Positions 41,318-49,831 of a stretch of DNA of 64,000 nt are shown here, in pieces. The notes below the pieces were generated by a model. That model saw nothing but the letters and a program-made list of their open reading frames with translations. It did not search any database and had not been told where the DNA came from. Source of the stretch: Calditrichia bacterium (GTDB taxonomy: Bacteria > Calditrichota > Calditrichia > RBG-13-44-9 > J075); contig JANQQU010000035.1 of NCBI GenBank assembly GCA_028284905.1, positions 112,193-176,192 of the forward strand, written 5' to 3'. Position 1 is the stretch's first letter; every line of letters starts with the position of its first letter. The translations under genes and the position numbers were made by a program.

Positions 41318-42262
41318 ATGAAAGGACTTATTCGGATTATCACAAGTGTTTCAGTTTTACTGGTATTCCTGAGCACAGCTGTTTGGGGAAAGGACGTTGC
41401 AGTCTTCACTGTTTTGAAAGGGGAAGTTACTGTAACGGATAGCGGTGGGAAAGCTGTTCCGGCGACGATCAAGCATAAGCTTTTCCCGGGTGATGTTATC
41501 AAAACCGGCGTAAACAGCAGTGCGCAAATTCTTTATTACAGCGGAGAAGAAACAGCGGTCAGCGCTGAAAAGGAATATGAAGTTGCGGCCGAGGGCGCGG
41601 CAGATGGTTTTTGGGAAAATTTACGCCTGACGGTTTCCAATTTCCTGTGGGGGAGCGAACGCTCCGGCACAATGGCCGGCGCAACCCGTAGTAGTGAATC
41701 GACCGGTAGCGCTGTCCAACAAACGATCTATCCTCAAAATACGAAAGTGCTGAATGACCGCCCGCAGTTTCGCTGGAAAAATGACGGCGCCCGCGGTGTG
41801 GTACGCATGATCGTTATTGAAAGCGATATCCATAATGAATCTCATACGATCGATATTAGCGCATCTGATTATGCCATCTATCCTGATGATCTGCCGGCGC
41901 TATCAGCGGATATTCCCTATCGCTGGGAGTTGCAGGATAGTAGCGGTAAAGCATTATCACAACCGGCTCGCTTTGTGGTGATTCACCCCGATGATCACAC
42001 ATCTCTCAAGAAAGAGTTGCAAGTTGTTGAAAAACAATCTGGGGAAGATGAAGCGCGTCAGTTGCTGTTGAGTGCAGCGCTATATTGGGAGTATCGTTTG
42101 ATGAAACCGGCGGAAGAAAACCTGAAAAAGCTGGCAGCATTAAGACCTGATTGGGTACAACCCAGGCGCTTACTGGCGCAGGTGTATCGCCATACCAATC
42201 GGCCGGCAGCAGCGCAGGCCGAGGAAATTGCTGTGGAAGACTTGCTGAGGAAAGCGAACTAG
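41318..42262 (+). CDS. Secreted FecR-domain protein
   Basis: CAGGAG lies 9 nt before the ATG at 41318. A signal peptide (VSVLLVFLSTAVWG) precedes a FecR domain (VAVFTVLKGEVTVTDSGG, LFPGDVIKTGVNSSAQILYYSG), a Ser/Thr linker, an Ig-like part (RPQFRWKNDGARGVVRMIVI, LPALSADIPYRWELQD) and a helical TPR-like tail. FecR with CHAT-TPR genes is a recurrent pairing in cyanobacteria and some other phyla. It could be the sensor or substrate of the CHAT protease. Confidence 0.85.
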   Translation: MKGLIRIITSVSVLLVFLSTAVWGKDVAVFTVLKGEVTVTDSGGKAVPATIKHKLFPGDVIKTGVNSSAQILYYSGEETAVSAEKEYEVAAEGAADGFWENLRLTVSNFLWGSERSGTMAGATRSSESTGSAVQQTIYPQNTKVLNDRPQFRWKNDGARGVVRMIVIESDIHNESHTIDISASDYAIYPDDLPALSADIPYRWELQDSSGKALSQPARFVVIHPDDHTSLKKELQVVEKQSGEDEARQLLLSAALYWEYRLMKPAEENLKKLAALRPDWVQPRRLLAQVYRHTNRPAAAQAEEIAVEDLLRKAN

Positions 42263-42281
42263 GGAAAGCCAGCGGCTATAA

Positions 42282-42560
42282 TTACTCGGCTGTTTCCGGC
42301 AATGGCCGATAGAGTAACATGGTGTTTCCGAGAATCTGCACTAAATCGGATGATGTTTCCTGGGAAAGGATTTCCGCCACTTCTTTTTTGTCCGTGGGGC
42401 AGCTATCCTGTAACTTCACTTTAACCAGTTCTTTGGTGTTAAAGGCATTCTGCAAGGCGTGGATGGTACCTTCGGACACGCCTTCTTTTCCGACCCATAA
42501 TTCTGCTTTCAGTTGGTTGCCCTGGGCGCGCAGTGCTCTTTTTTCTTTACCTGTTAACAT
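42282..42560 (-). CDS. yhbY: YhbY family RNA-binding protein
   Basis: A 92-residue CRM-domain protein starting at the ATG preceded by AAAGG. It has LTGKEKRALRAQGNQLKAEL, the GKEGVS turn and ELVKVKLQDSC. YhbY associates with pre-50S ribosomal particles. It is convergent with the FecR gene (19 bp apart). Confidence 0.95.
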   Translation of the reverse strand: MLTGKEKRALRAQGNQLKAELWVGKEGVSEGTIHALQNAFNTKELVKVKLQDSCPTDKKEVAEILSQETSSDLVQILGNTMLLYRPLPETAE

Positions 42561-42643
42561 AATATTACCTTTCTGCTTTTGCGGCGGCCAATATAGGCAG
42601 ACAGGCAAAGGGAAAGCAAGCGGCTTGGAAATCTTTTCCTGAA

Positions 42644-43435
42644 TTAGGCCGGTTTAGGTAATTGCTGAAAAGCGAGGTCGATGCCAAAATATTCCTGAAA
42701 TCTCTTTTGCAATACCGCATCGGAAGTAATTTCGACTTTCCGCTTGCCCCGGGTATCCGTCAGCGTAAATCCGCCATCGGAGTAAGTGACGCGCCCTTCC
42801 GCGGTCGCGATGGTGCAAATGTCACCATGGGTAAAATGAGATTCCGACGATGTCTGTTGATAGACGCAGGCCTCGCTAAAATCTTCCCACAATCGCGGCT
42901 GTATTGAAAAGCGATAAGATTGCTGCCATCCCGCTTCATCGGCTTTTTGCAGCAATAACGGCTGTTCCGGATAATCGAATGGCACGATGCGATAACGACC
43001 GCTAACATCTTCGCGTATTTCCCCGGTCAGCGGCAGCGGTTGGCGAATGGAATCGCCAAACCCAACATCTACCAGGTAAACCTGATCAAGTGTTACTAAT
43101 AATGCCAGATGATCGAGCGGACGCCCGAATCGCTGTTTATCCTTACTGTAAACACTGGCGGAAATAAAATCTACTTCATAACCGAGACTGCGTAACAGCG
43201 TGCCGAACAGGCCGTTGAGTTCATAACAAAAACCGCCTCGCTTCCGGGAGATCAGTTTCTCGAATACGCCGGATTCCTTCAGGCGAATGGGTGTTTTCCG
43301 GGCAATATCGAGGTTTTCAAAGGGAATGTTGAGAAAATGCTGCCATTGCAGGTGTTTCAGGAATGCCAGGTCTGGCGCAGCGCGTTCCGCCACATTTAGT
43401 CTCTCCAGATACTGCTTTATTTGAAAGTTATCCAT
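42644..43435 (-). CDS. Arylamine N-acetyltransferase
   Basis: This 263-residue NAT has the Cys-His-Asp triad C70 (RGGFCYELN), H109 (LDHLALLV) and D123 (LVDVGFG), plus HFLNIPFENLDI near the N terminus. It transfers acetyl or other acyl groups from CoA to arylamines or related acceptors; the physiological substrate is unknown. Confidence 0.95.
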   Translation of the reverse strand: MDNFQIKQYLERLNVAERAAPDLAFLKHLQWQHFLNIPFENLDIARKTPIRLKESGVFEKLISRKRGGFCYELNGLFGTLLRSLGYEVDFISASVYSKDKQRFGRPLDHLALLVTLDQVYLVDVGFGDSIRQPLPLTGEIREDVSGRYRIVPFDYPEQPLLLQKADEAGWQQSYRFSIQPRLWEDFSEACVYQQTSSESHFTHGDICTIATAEGRVTYSDGGFTLTDTRGKRKVEITSDAVLQKRFQEYFGIDLAFQQLPKPA

Positions 43436-43544
43436 GTCAAGCTCCTTAATTGACGAAAATCAAGTAAATTCACTTTAAAAAATATTTTTCAACGGATGAT
43501 ACGAATATCAGAATACTGCTGGAAGAAAACAAATTCGCCTCTTC

Positions 43545-43650
43545 TTTTCTTTGGCCACTGATGAACACCAAACCACACAGATTCTAAGTAATGGGTATTG
43601 CTTCGCATGCTGTATCCGTGTCAATCAGTGTCATCCGTGGCTAAAGAAAA
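43545..43650. repeat. Dispersed imperfect palindrome, CATCCGTGGCTAA family, copy 1
   Basis: Left arm 43545-43583 and right arm 43612-43650 are imperfect reverse complements (TTTTCTTTGGCCAC... and ...GTGGCTAAAGAAAA). The right arm shares TCATCCGTGGCTAA with the element at 62531-62614. No gene lies inside. Confidence 0.6.
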
Positions 43651-43659
43651 CAAAAATTA

Positions 43660-44772
43660 TCATGGTAAAATCAAATGCAAATCTCCGAATTCGTGCCAGA
43701 GATACTGCCGTTCCAGTGCTTCCCGATAAGTCTTTTCCAGATGCTCGCTACCACTCAGCGCAGTAAGCATCGCCAGGTGCGAGGCACGCGGTGCATGCAG
43801 GCCGGTCAGCATACCATCGACGATACGGAGTGGGGCTTTCCCGTCAATAATTTTGCGGGTCCAGCCTTCCCCGGCATGGACAGTCCCGCTTTTATCAGTA
43901 ACGGTTTCCAATGCGCGAACAACGGTGGTACCAACGGCAATGATCCGCTTGCGTTCCGTTTTCCGCTGGTTGATGGTTCGGGCGGTGTTCTCCGGAATCC
44001 GGTAAAATTCCTCATAAGGGGTTTCATCTCCCTCCAGGCTGGCGACGCCGGTATGAAGCACTAATGGCAAAACGGTGACACCTTTGGCAACCAATTGGGT
44101 AATCAGTTCCGGGGTAAAGGCCCGCCCGGCAGAGGGCATTTCCGAACTACCCGGTTCATTGGCAAATACGGTTTGATAGTATGATGCTGGCCAGGAGGAC
44201 TTTACATAACTGTAGCGGATCGGGGCACCGTACTTAGCGAGATATTGTTGCAAAGAAAGTGGGATATCAAGCGTGGCAATCCACAGGCGCTTCGATGCCT
44301 GAAGCTGTTGACCGCCGGTGGGAAGCAGATATGGTGCCTTCAGCGTCACGCTTCCTTTTCCCGGCAGTTGATACGTGCGGCCCGCTTCACCATCGGGAAA
44401 AGGAAGGGTGGCATTCTCTGCCAGCTGACGTAACTCTACAATCCATAATCCACCGGGTAAATGGCCGGAAAGGTGAAGTGCCAGTTTCGCATCTTCCCCG
44501 GATAGAAGCGGCAGGGCAGCATTGAGCGTGCCGCTGGTATTGATCACCAAAATATCTCCACTATCGAGAAAAGCCGATAAATTTTGGAAACGAGTATGGT
44601 AGATTTGATCATCACTCATGTAAGAGACCATCAGGCGAACCCGATCGCGGGTAAGTCCCCGTGCTTCCGGGGGCTCACCGGCCTCCAGTGCGGCCGGCAA
44701 GTCGAAGTCCCAGGAGTGAATAGTGTCATTTATATCAAGATGTTTTCTGTCGGAAAATGTCGTCGCATTCAT
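43660..44772 (-). CDS. QueA-like S-adenosylmethionine:tRNA ribosyltransferase-isomerase paralog
   Basis: The 370-residue protein has the COG0809 fold: GDILVINTSGT, QQYLAKYGAPIRYSYV, SSWPASYYQTVFA, EMPSAGRAFTPELITQL, VLPLVLHTGVASLEGDE, EEFYRIPENTARTIN and DGMLTGLHAPRASHLAML. The opening (WDFDLPAALEAGEPPEARGL) and the replacement of the usual VIPARL by TLNAALPLL set it apart from canonical QueA, placing it with a QueA-like paralog group of unknown role. It lies 9 bp after an SDR gene on the same strand, an operon. Confidence 0.85.
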   Translation of the reverse strand: MNATTFSDRKHLDINDTIHSWDFDLPAALEAGEPPEARGLTRDRVRLMVSYMSDDQIYHTRFQNLSAFLDSGDILVINTSGTLNAALPLLSGEDAKLALHLSGHLPGGLWIVELRQLAENATLPFPDGEAGRTYQLPGKGSVTLKAPYLLPTGGQQLQASKRLWIATLDIPLSLQQYLAKYGAPIRYSYVKSSWPASYYQTVFANEPGSSEMPSAGRAFTPELITQLVAKGVTVLPLVLHTGVASLEGDETPYEEFYRIPENTARTINQRKTERKRIIAVGTTVVRALETVTDKSGTVHAGEGWTRKIIDGKAPLRIVDGMLTGLHAPRASHLAMLTALSGSEHLEKTYREALERQYLWHEFGDLHLILP

Positions 44773-44781
44773 GTCTTCGCC

Positions 44782-45513
44782 TCACTTTTGTAAGAGGTGG
44801 TCGGTTGTTACAGTTGCCGGCGTCAGGTCTTTGGCGCGATAACGGCCGGATGCAAGTTCGCCGTTGAGCAAGGTAAGCAGTCCGGGCACGCTGGCTTCCG
44901 GAAGCGGGCGATCGCTAATGTCTTCTCCCGGGAAAGCATCCTGATGCATTTGGGTGCGCATATCACCCGGATCAACATGGTACACCCGCCAGTGGCTATT
45001 TTCCACGGCGAGCACTGCGGAAAGATGCTCCAGTGCGGCTTTGCTGGCGCCATATCCGCCCCAACCGGGATACGCTTCCATCGCGGCATCGCTGCTGATG
45101 TTGATGATAACTGAATTTTTCTGCAGATATGGCTGCAGCGTTTGTAAAACGGCCAATGGGGCCAGGGTATTCAACTGAAAAACAATTGTCAGTTGATCCA
45201 GCGGATAATCCAGTAAATTTGGTAATGGGCTGGGGCCGAGAATCCCGGCATTATTGATCACTGCATCGAGCTTGCCAAGATATGCTGCCGCTTCTGCCAG
45301 TTCCTGACGATGACCGGCATCGCCAACATCCCCGGCGATTGCCAGAACGGTGGTATGTTGCGCCAATTCCTTCCGAACATTTTCCAGGGCATCGTTACTA
45401 CGGGCGTCGATAATGAGATGCCAGCCTGCTTTCGCGAGACTTCTTGCCAGAGATAATCCGAGGCCACGGGAGGCGCCGGTAATTAGTGCGACTTTATGCT
45501 GAGGGGTTTTCAT
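44782..45513 (-). CDS. Short-chain dehydrogenase/reductase
   Basis: A 243-residue classical SDR: cofactor motif TGASRGLGLSLA, acidic IDARSN that favours NAD(H), DAVINNAGILG, catalytic Ser in NISSDAA and Y-x3-K in GGYGASKAALEHL. AAAGGAGC precedes the ATG. It is cotranscribed with the QueA-like gene; the substrate is unknown. Confidence 0.93.
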   Translation of the reverse strand: MKTPQHKVALITGASRGLGLSLARSLAKAGWHLIIDARSNDALENVRKELAQHTTVLAIAGDVGDAGHRQELAEAAAYLGKLDAVINNAGILGPSPLPNLLDYPLDQLTIVFQLNTLAPLAVLQTLQPYLQKNSVIINISSDAAMEAYPGWGGYGASKAALEHLSAVLAVENSHWRVYHVDPGDMRTQMHQDAFPGEDISDRPLPEASVPGLLTLLNGELASGRYRAKDLTPATVTTDHLLQK

Positions 45514-45648
45514 TTCAGGCTCCTTTCAAGTGTTGCCTTTTTCAAAGGCTTGAGTATTTTTTAAGCACAAAGGCAATCTAGCTAATTTGAAAGGAGGAAA
45601 AATCAGGCAGGAGAACGGATTTTATGCTGGTATTATGGACAGGAGAAA

Positions 45649-45668
45649 ACCTGTCCTTTTGGACAGGT
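45649..45668 (-). terminator. Hairpin terminator of the hydrolase-transglutaminase transcript
   Basis: On the minus strand ACCTGTCC-AAAA-GGACAGGT is a perfect 8-bp stem followed by TTTCT. A third arm (GGACAGG at 45637-45643, plus strand) can pair with the same CCTGTCC, making two alternative hairpins. The rest of the 301-bp gap 45514-45814 holds the GAACAAC repeat and AT-rich spacer. Confidence 0.5.
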
Positions 45669-45750
45669 CGCGGCAAGCGTGATTTGATAATCACCCTTTA
45701 TATTTTCCTGGGGAAATGAAAATCAGAGTTTGTTGCAAAAATGGTAAAAA

Positions 45751-45801
45751 CGTTGTTCGTTGCTCGTTCTTCGAACAACGGATAACGAACAACGAACAAC
45801 G
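45751..45801. repeat. Heptad repeat tract (GTTGTTC / GAACAAC)
   Basis: CGTTGTTCGTTGCTCGTTCT on the left and AACAACGGATAACGAACAAC on the right are built from 7-bp units and are mutual inverted repeats, giving an imperfect hairpin. Confidence 0.75.
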
Positions 45802-45814
45802 ATTCTTTCTTCAC

Positions 45815-46477
45815 TTAATCCACATAAAAATAACGATCGCCATCCCGACCAGTGTTTTCAAAAATATGGGGATAGAAGCGCTGTAGCTCTTCGATGAACT
45901 TCTCCCGGGGCACATCAGGAAAATGGCCGTAGTCTTGCAAATATTCCATGAAGCGCCCGCCCTCGGCATCAAATTCCTGAAAAATCGAATCAGTGCTACC
46001 ATCAAAAGGCAGCGGCTTGACATCCAGTTTTTTACAAAGTTCGATGTTAAACGCCGGCGTTGCCTTTACCCATTTACCTGAGAGGAAAAGTTCAGTATAA
46101 CCGTGAAAAACGAGCACGTCGGTTTTTAGCATCTTTTCCAGCGCTTCGGTGCCGATGTGGTTGCGAACATTGGCAAATCCCAGTCTGCTGGGAATACCGG
46201 CCACTCGTGCACAAGCAGCAAGCAGGGAGGCCTTTTCGATGCAGTAGCCATGATTTCGCTGCAGCAGGGCGCTGGCTTTCAATGCTTCCGGACGGAGATC
46301 AATTTTGTAAGGATTATACTGAAATTGATCGCGGATGGTATAATAGAGAGCGACTGCTTGTGCTGTTGCGCCGCCGATATCCTTGATAATATTATTCGCA
46401 TATTCAATTACTGCCGGATGATCGCTATCGATGTAGCGGCCGGGTTGAAGATATTGCTGATAACCAGAGGTGTGCAT
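45815..46477 (-). CDS. Transglutaminase-like cysteine protease-fold protein
   Basis: The 220-residue protein shows the catalytic Cys79 in NHGYCIEKASLLAAC and His125 in FHGYTELFLSGKWVKATP. The usual Asp of the triad (vDPT) appears to be Thr140, seen in some bacterial members. It probably hydrolyses or cross-links amide bonds, substrate unknown. It lies 38 bp after the alpha/beta hydrolase gene on the same strand. Confidence 0.9.
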   Translation of the reverse strand: MHTSGYQQYLQPGRYIDSDHPAVIEYANNIIKDIGGATAQAVALYYTIRDQFQYNPYKIDLRPEALKASALLQRNHGYCIEKASLLAACARVAGIPSRLGFANVRNHIGTEALEKMLKTDVLVFHGYTELFLSGKWVKATPAFNIELCKKLDVKPLPFDGSTDSIFQEFDAEGGRFMEYLQDYGHFPDVPREKFIEELQRFYPHIFENTGRDGDRYFYVD

Positions 46478-46515
46478 ACTTTTTCTTCAGAATTATTATT
46501 GGACTATTCTTGCTT

Positions 46516-47361
46516 TTACTGTTTAAAGAAGCGCATCGTTTCCCGGGTTACTTTGGCAGCATGCCCGGATAACGATGTGGACTCCCAGGGATGTTTGCCG
46601 CCAAAGACATGGTCGCCGCCTTCAATCGTCAGCAGTTCCGCATTGCCATGCCAGGATTGTAAATCGAGTGCCGATTGATGGGGCACGGTCGGATCTGCAG
46701 TGCCATGGACAACCAGCAGGGGAATGTCAATATTTTCCGCCGCCTTGCGAATATCAAGACGGGCAGTATTGGCCTGATAGTTTTCCCAGAGCTGCCAGTA
46801 GAGCGGCATTTCCTGCCCGGTACGGGCGTTGGGGATATGAATGACGCCATTCTTTTGCCAGGCGGCGATGGTTGCTTCAGTATAATAAATGCCATAATCG
46901 CTGACCGATGCCCAGGTGGCAAGTTTTTTTACCCGGGGATCTTCATTCGCCTTCAGAATCACAATGCCGCCGCCACGGCTGTGCCCGATCAGGGAAAGCT
47001 GATCGACATCCATCTCTTCCGGCGGCACCATACTGGCTTTCCCCAGCACGAAATCGATGACGCGGCCGAGATCATCCAGCTCAATCGAGAAGTTGTTATT
47101 GCCGAAAGCTTCCAGGTCGGCGAAGTTCTCCGGATCACTCGGTGTGGTGCCATTATGAGAAAAGTTGAATTTGACAAACACAAATCCGTTGCGGGCAAAT
47201 TCCTCGGCGATCAAATCCCAATGTCCCCAATCTTTAAAGCCTTTAAAGCCATGGGCAAAGATGACGATCGGTTTCGGTGTATCGTTGGCGAGATAATAAA
47301 AATCGATGAGCAGAGGGCGACCATGCGGGCCGGGAATCTGAATGTTGCTGGTAATGCGCAT
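46516..47361 (-). CDS. Alpha/beta hydrolase (dienelactone-hydrolase-like)
   Basis: The 281-residue enzyme has the oxyanion HGFKGFKDWG, nucleophile Ser in LIGHSRGGGIVI, the acid Asp in VVHGTADPTVP and catalytic His in GGDHVFGG. No signal peptide is present, so it is cytosolic. It is probably an esterase or peptidase of broad type. AGGACTC precedes the ATG. Confidence 0.9.
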   Translation of the reverse strand: MRITSNIQIPGPHGRPLLIDFYYLANDTPKPIVIFAHGFKGFKDWGHWDLIAEEFARNGFVFVKFNFSHNGTTPSDPENFADLEAFGNNNFSIELDDLGRVIDFVLGKASMVPPEEMDVDQLSLIGHSRGGGIVILKANEDPRVKKLATWASVSDYGIYYTEATIAAWQKNGVIHIPNARTGQEMPLYWQLWENYQANTARLDIRKAAENIDIPLLVVHGTADPTVPHQSALDLQSWHGNAELLTIEGGDHVFGGKHPWESTSLSGHAAKVTRETMRFFKQ

Positions 47362-47386
47362 GAAAGAGTCCTCATGATTATTTTAG

Positions 47387-47504
47387 AATGTTCAATATCC
47401 AATATCCAATGTAAAATGTCCAATGTCGAAGGGAAAAGCTAAAAAACGGTTTTCATTAGCATTGCACTTTTACATTGGGAATTGAGTATTGGAAATTGGA
47501 TATT
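47387..47504. repeat. ATTGGAN heptad repeat in inverted arrangement (copy 1)
   Basis: Left arm 47387-47425 reads as 7-bp units (CAATATC, CAATATC, CAATGTA, AAATGTC, CAATGTC). Right arm 47473-47504 carries the inverse (ATTGGGA, ATTGAGT, ATTGGAA, ATTGGAT). A near copy lies at 47577-47680. Confidence 0.75.
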
Positions 47505-47743
47505 TCTTCATTGAGCATTTTTGATTGCGCGTATCGCTTTTTCGGCAGCGGAATGTACGGCAGAGTTAAATATCCAATGATCAATCTAAAATGTCCAATG
47601 CAAAAGTAAAAACTAAAAAACGGTTTTCATTGGCATTGCACTTTTACATTGGGAATTGAGTATTGGAAATTGGACATTTCTTCATTGCGCATTTTTAATG
47701 GCGCGTATCGCTTTTTCGGCAGCGGAATGTACGGCAGAGTTAT
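47412..47743. repeat. 174-bp tandem duplication including a gene 3' end
   Basis: Two adjacent units, ~47412-47568 and ~47587-47743, are nearly identical with a constant offset of 174 bp (for example CGGTTTTCATT at 47447 and 47621, GCGCGTATCG at 47527 and 47701). The second unit contains the last ~20 codons of the HEAT gene (47682-). The first unit is a non-coding relic of those codons. No other content is seen in the gap 47362-47681. Confidence 0.9.
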
Positions 47744-49673
47744 TAGAGTTGCGAATGATTTCCTCCAAGGCGGGCAAGGCACTGCCGGCAGCATTGCCGA
47801 TTCTTCCCAGGCCAACCGCTGATTTATACTGCACGGCACCCCAGCGGCTTTGTAATCCTTCGATAAGGTAAGGCACTGCCGGTGCAGCAATCGTGACTAA
47901 AGCATCAAGGGCTTTATCGGGAACGAAATTGTGCGTGCTGCGCAGGGAGGCCATTAACAACTTCAGGGATTCGGGCTTATTAGTGCGAATATTGCCAAGT
48001 ACGGTAACACCACTCTGGTGGATGCGGTTGGTTGTGGCAGGATTGGCCAAATCTTCACCGGCGAGAGTTTTCAGGATGGCCATTTCCGCCGGCGCCGCTT
48101 TGCTGCCCATCCGTTCCAGCAATTCCATTGCTCGTAACTGCTCACTGCCATCCGGGGAAGAGAGCATGGAAATACAGGCATCGACATCGGGAATAACATC
48201 CGGGCAAGGGATCGATTGCTCCAGGCAGAAATCGGTACGGTCTTCAATTTGGCTGCGATATTCGGTTAGCTTGAGTGCATCGCAAAAAAGGGAGCGGCAC
48301 TGTTCGAGCAGCAGTGGTAAATGTTCGGGAGGAAATTCCTTTAACTTCTCGGGATTTCGCTTTTTATAGCTGGTTACTTTAAAATTATTGGCAAAAGCAT
48401 AAAGGTCGCTGGCGAAGTCTTTGTCCTGCGGGCGATTCTGAAAAAGCTCACATATAAGATCCAAAATCTCTTTTTTTTCTGCCAGAGAAGCTTCCCGGGC
48501 ATACATCGTTTTCAGAGTGCCATAAAGTCTTTTCGCGAATTTGCCTTCCAGGGTGAGGCGCTGGCGATAATTATCAAAAACATAGCGCAGGGAACGATTC
48601 TCCTTCGCATAGATATTGCCGAATGCTTCCAGCGATTCGTGAAAACCGTCATTGAAACTAATCGCTACCGGCAGGCCGATACTTCCTTTTTCCACTAATG
48701 AAAAATATTGATCGATCCGTTCAAAAGTCAGTGGAAAATCTTTCTCGGGAGAACGGCCCAGCAGCAGATAGGAAAGATAGGAGGAGATGTGATGACGCCG
48801 GGAACGGCGGAGCATATTGATGCCAGTATCCCACTCATCATTATCGATCATTCCATCTGCGGCGAAGAAGGAGAGGATGGTGCGCGCGCGCTCGTCATTG
48901 GAAGGATATTCTATGCCGGCAAGGGTGTTCAGAAGAAAATTTTGATAGGCGGGATGATTTTTCCCGTAGCGCTTAAAAGCCCCGATCACCCGGTAATGCA
49001 CATCACCACATGTTTCGTCGAAGGGAATTTGGATCGCGTCCCGGGCAATTGCTGCAACACGTTCCGGTGTGGAAAGATTATTGAGCATCGCCTGGATCGT
49101 TTCCCCATCGCGAATGCAGGGTGGCGTTGCCGGTGGTTGATTCTCCGGCGTTCGGGGAGATCCGGAAAAAAGTTGTTGAAGATGTTTATCCAGTTTTATT
49201 CGTCCAAAAAAGGTCAGGAGAATTTCCCCGCTTACCACGTCAATCAGGCGACTGTTTAGATCAATATGGTTGTTGAATTTTGTATATGTGCCGGAAAGGA
49301 TAACGTCTAGCGGCACCAGTTCTCCGAGACGCTGTGCCTGATCGGCTTCGATCAATCCGCTTAAATTAAGGGAATGTTCCTCGAGAATGACATCCAGGCG
49401 CTGCCGCTCAAACAGGCGGAAGCGATCATTCTCTCTGGAAATGGCCGAGGTAAGGCGTTCGGCAAAATAGCTGCTAAATTCATCCTGCACGGATGGCGCA
49501 GTTGTCGCAAAATCCGCAACTGCCAGGCGTTGCACACGCTGTTGCTGCGAACTCTGCTTCAATGCATTTAGCAGATTAGCGATGGTTTTATCAAGCGACT
49601 CCGGCGCCGTTTGGGCGAACAGGAAAAACGGTGATATCCACAGCAGGAAAAAAATAGTTTTGAACCGGGGCAT
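47682..49673 (-). CDS. Secreted protein with CsgG/FlgO-like N-terminal domain and HEAT repeats
   Basis: The ATG at 49673 follows GGAG by 9 nt and begins a signal peptide (TIFFLLWISPFFLFAQ). Residues ~25-165 resemble CsgG/FlgO-type domains (RLAVADFATTAPSVQDEFSS, LTSAISRENDRFRLFERQRL, VILSGTYTKFNNHIDLNSRL). The long middle part is helical without recognised motifs. The last ~150 residues are HEAT repeats (AAPAEMAILKTLAGEDL, ALDALVTIAAPAVPYLIEGL, AGSALPALEEIIRNS). It is probably a periplasmic or surface scaffold. Its 3' end has been tandemly duplicated downstream, and ATTGGAN repeats flank it on both sides. Confidence 0.78.
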   Translation of the reverse strand: MPRFKTIFFLLWISPFFLFAQTAPESLDKTIANLLNALKQSSQQQRVQRLAVADFATTAPSVQDEFSSYFAERLTSAISRENDRFRLFERQRLDVILEEHSLNLSGLIEADQAQRLGELVPLDVILSGTYTKFNNHIDLNSRLIDVVSGEILLTFFGRIKLDKHLQQLFSGSPRTPENQPPATPPCIRDGETIQAMLNNLSTPERVAAIARDAIQIPFDETCGDVHYRVIGAFKRYGKNHPAYQNFLLNTLAGIEYPSNDERARTILSFFAADGMIDNDEWDTGINMLRRSRRHHISSYLSYLLLGRSPEKDFPLTFERIDQYFSLVEKGSIGLPVAISFNDGFHESLEAFGNIYAKENRSLRYVFDNYRQRLTLEGKFAKRLYGTLKTMYAREASLAEKKEILDLICELFQNRPQDKDFASDLYAFANNFKVTSYKKRNPEKLKEFPPEHLPLLLEQCRSLFCDALKLTEYRSQIEDRTDFCLEQSIPCPDVIPDVDACISMLSSPDGSEQLRAMELLERMGSKAAPAEMAILKTLAGEDLANPATTNRIHQSGVTVLGNIRTNKPESLKLLMASLRSTHNFVPDKALDALVTIAAPAVPYLIEGLQSRWGAVQYKSAVGLGRIGNAAGSALPALEEIIRNSNNSAVHSAAEKAIRAIKNAQ

Positions 49674-49712
49674 ATTTTTCAGCTCCAGAGTTTGATGAAA
49701 TTCTTTACTGAC

Positions 49713-49830
49713 TAATGTCCAATTTCCAATACTCAACTCCCAATGTAGAAGTCGATTCCTATATTAAAGGAGAAGTATTTTTGTTTTTTACCTTCGAAAT
49801 TGGATATTGAATATTGGAAATTGAACATTC
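49713..49830. repeat. ATTGGAN heptad repeat in inverted arrangement (copy 3)
   Basis: Arms near 49713-49745 and 49798-49830 are 31-nt imperfect reverse complements (AATGTCCAATTTCCAATAC and ATTGGATATTGAATATTGG) made from 7-bp units. About 50 nt of unrelated sequence separates them. It lies between the HEAT gene start and the gabD stop. Confidence 0.75.
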
Positions 49831-49831
49831 A

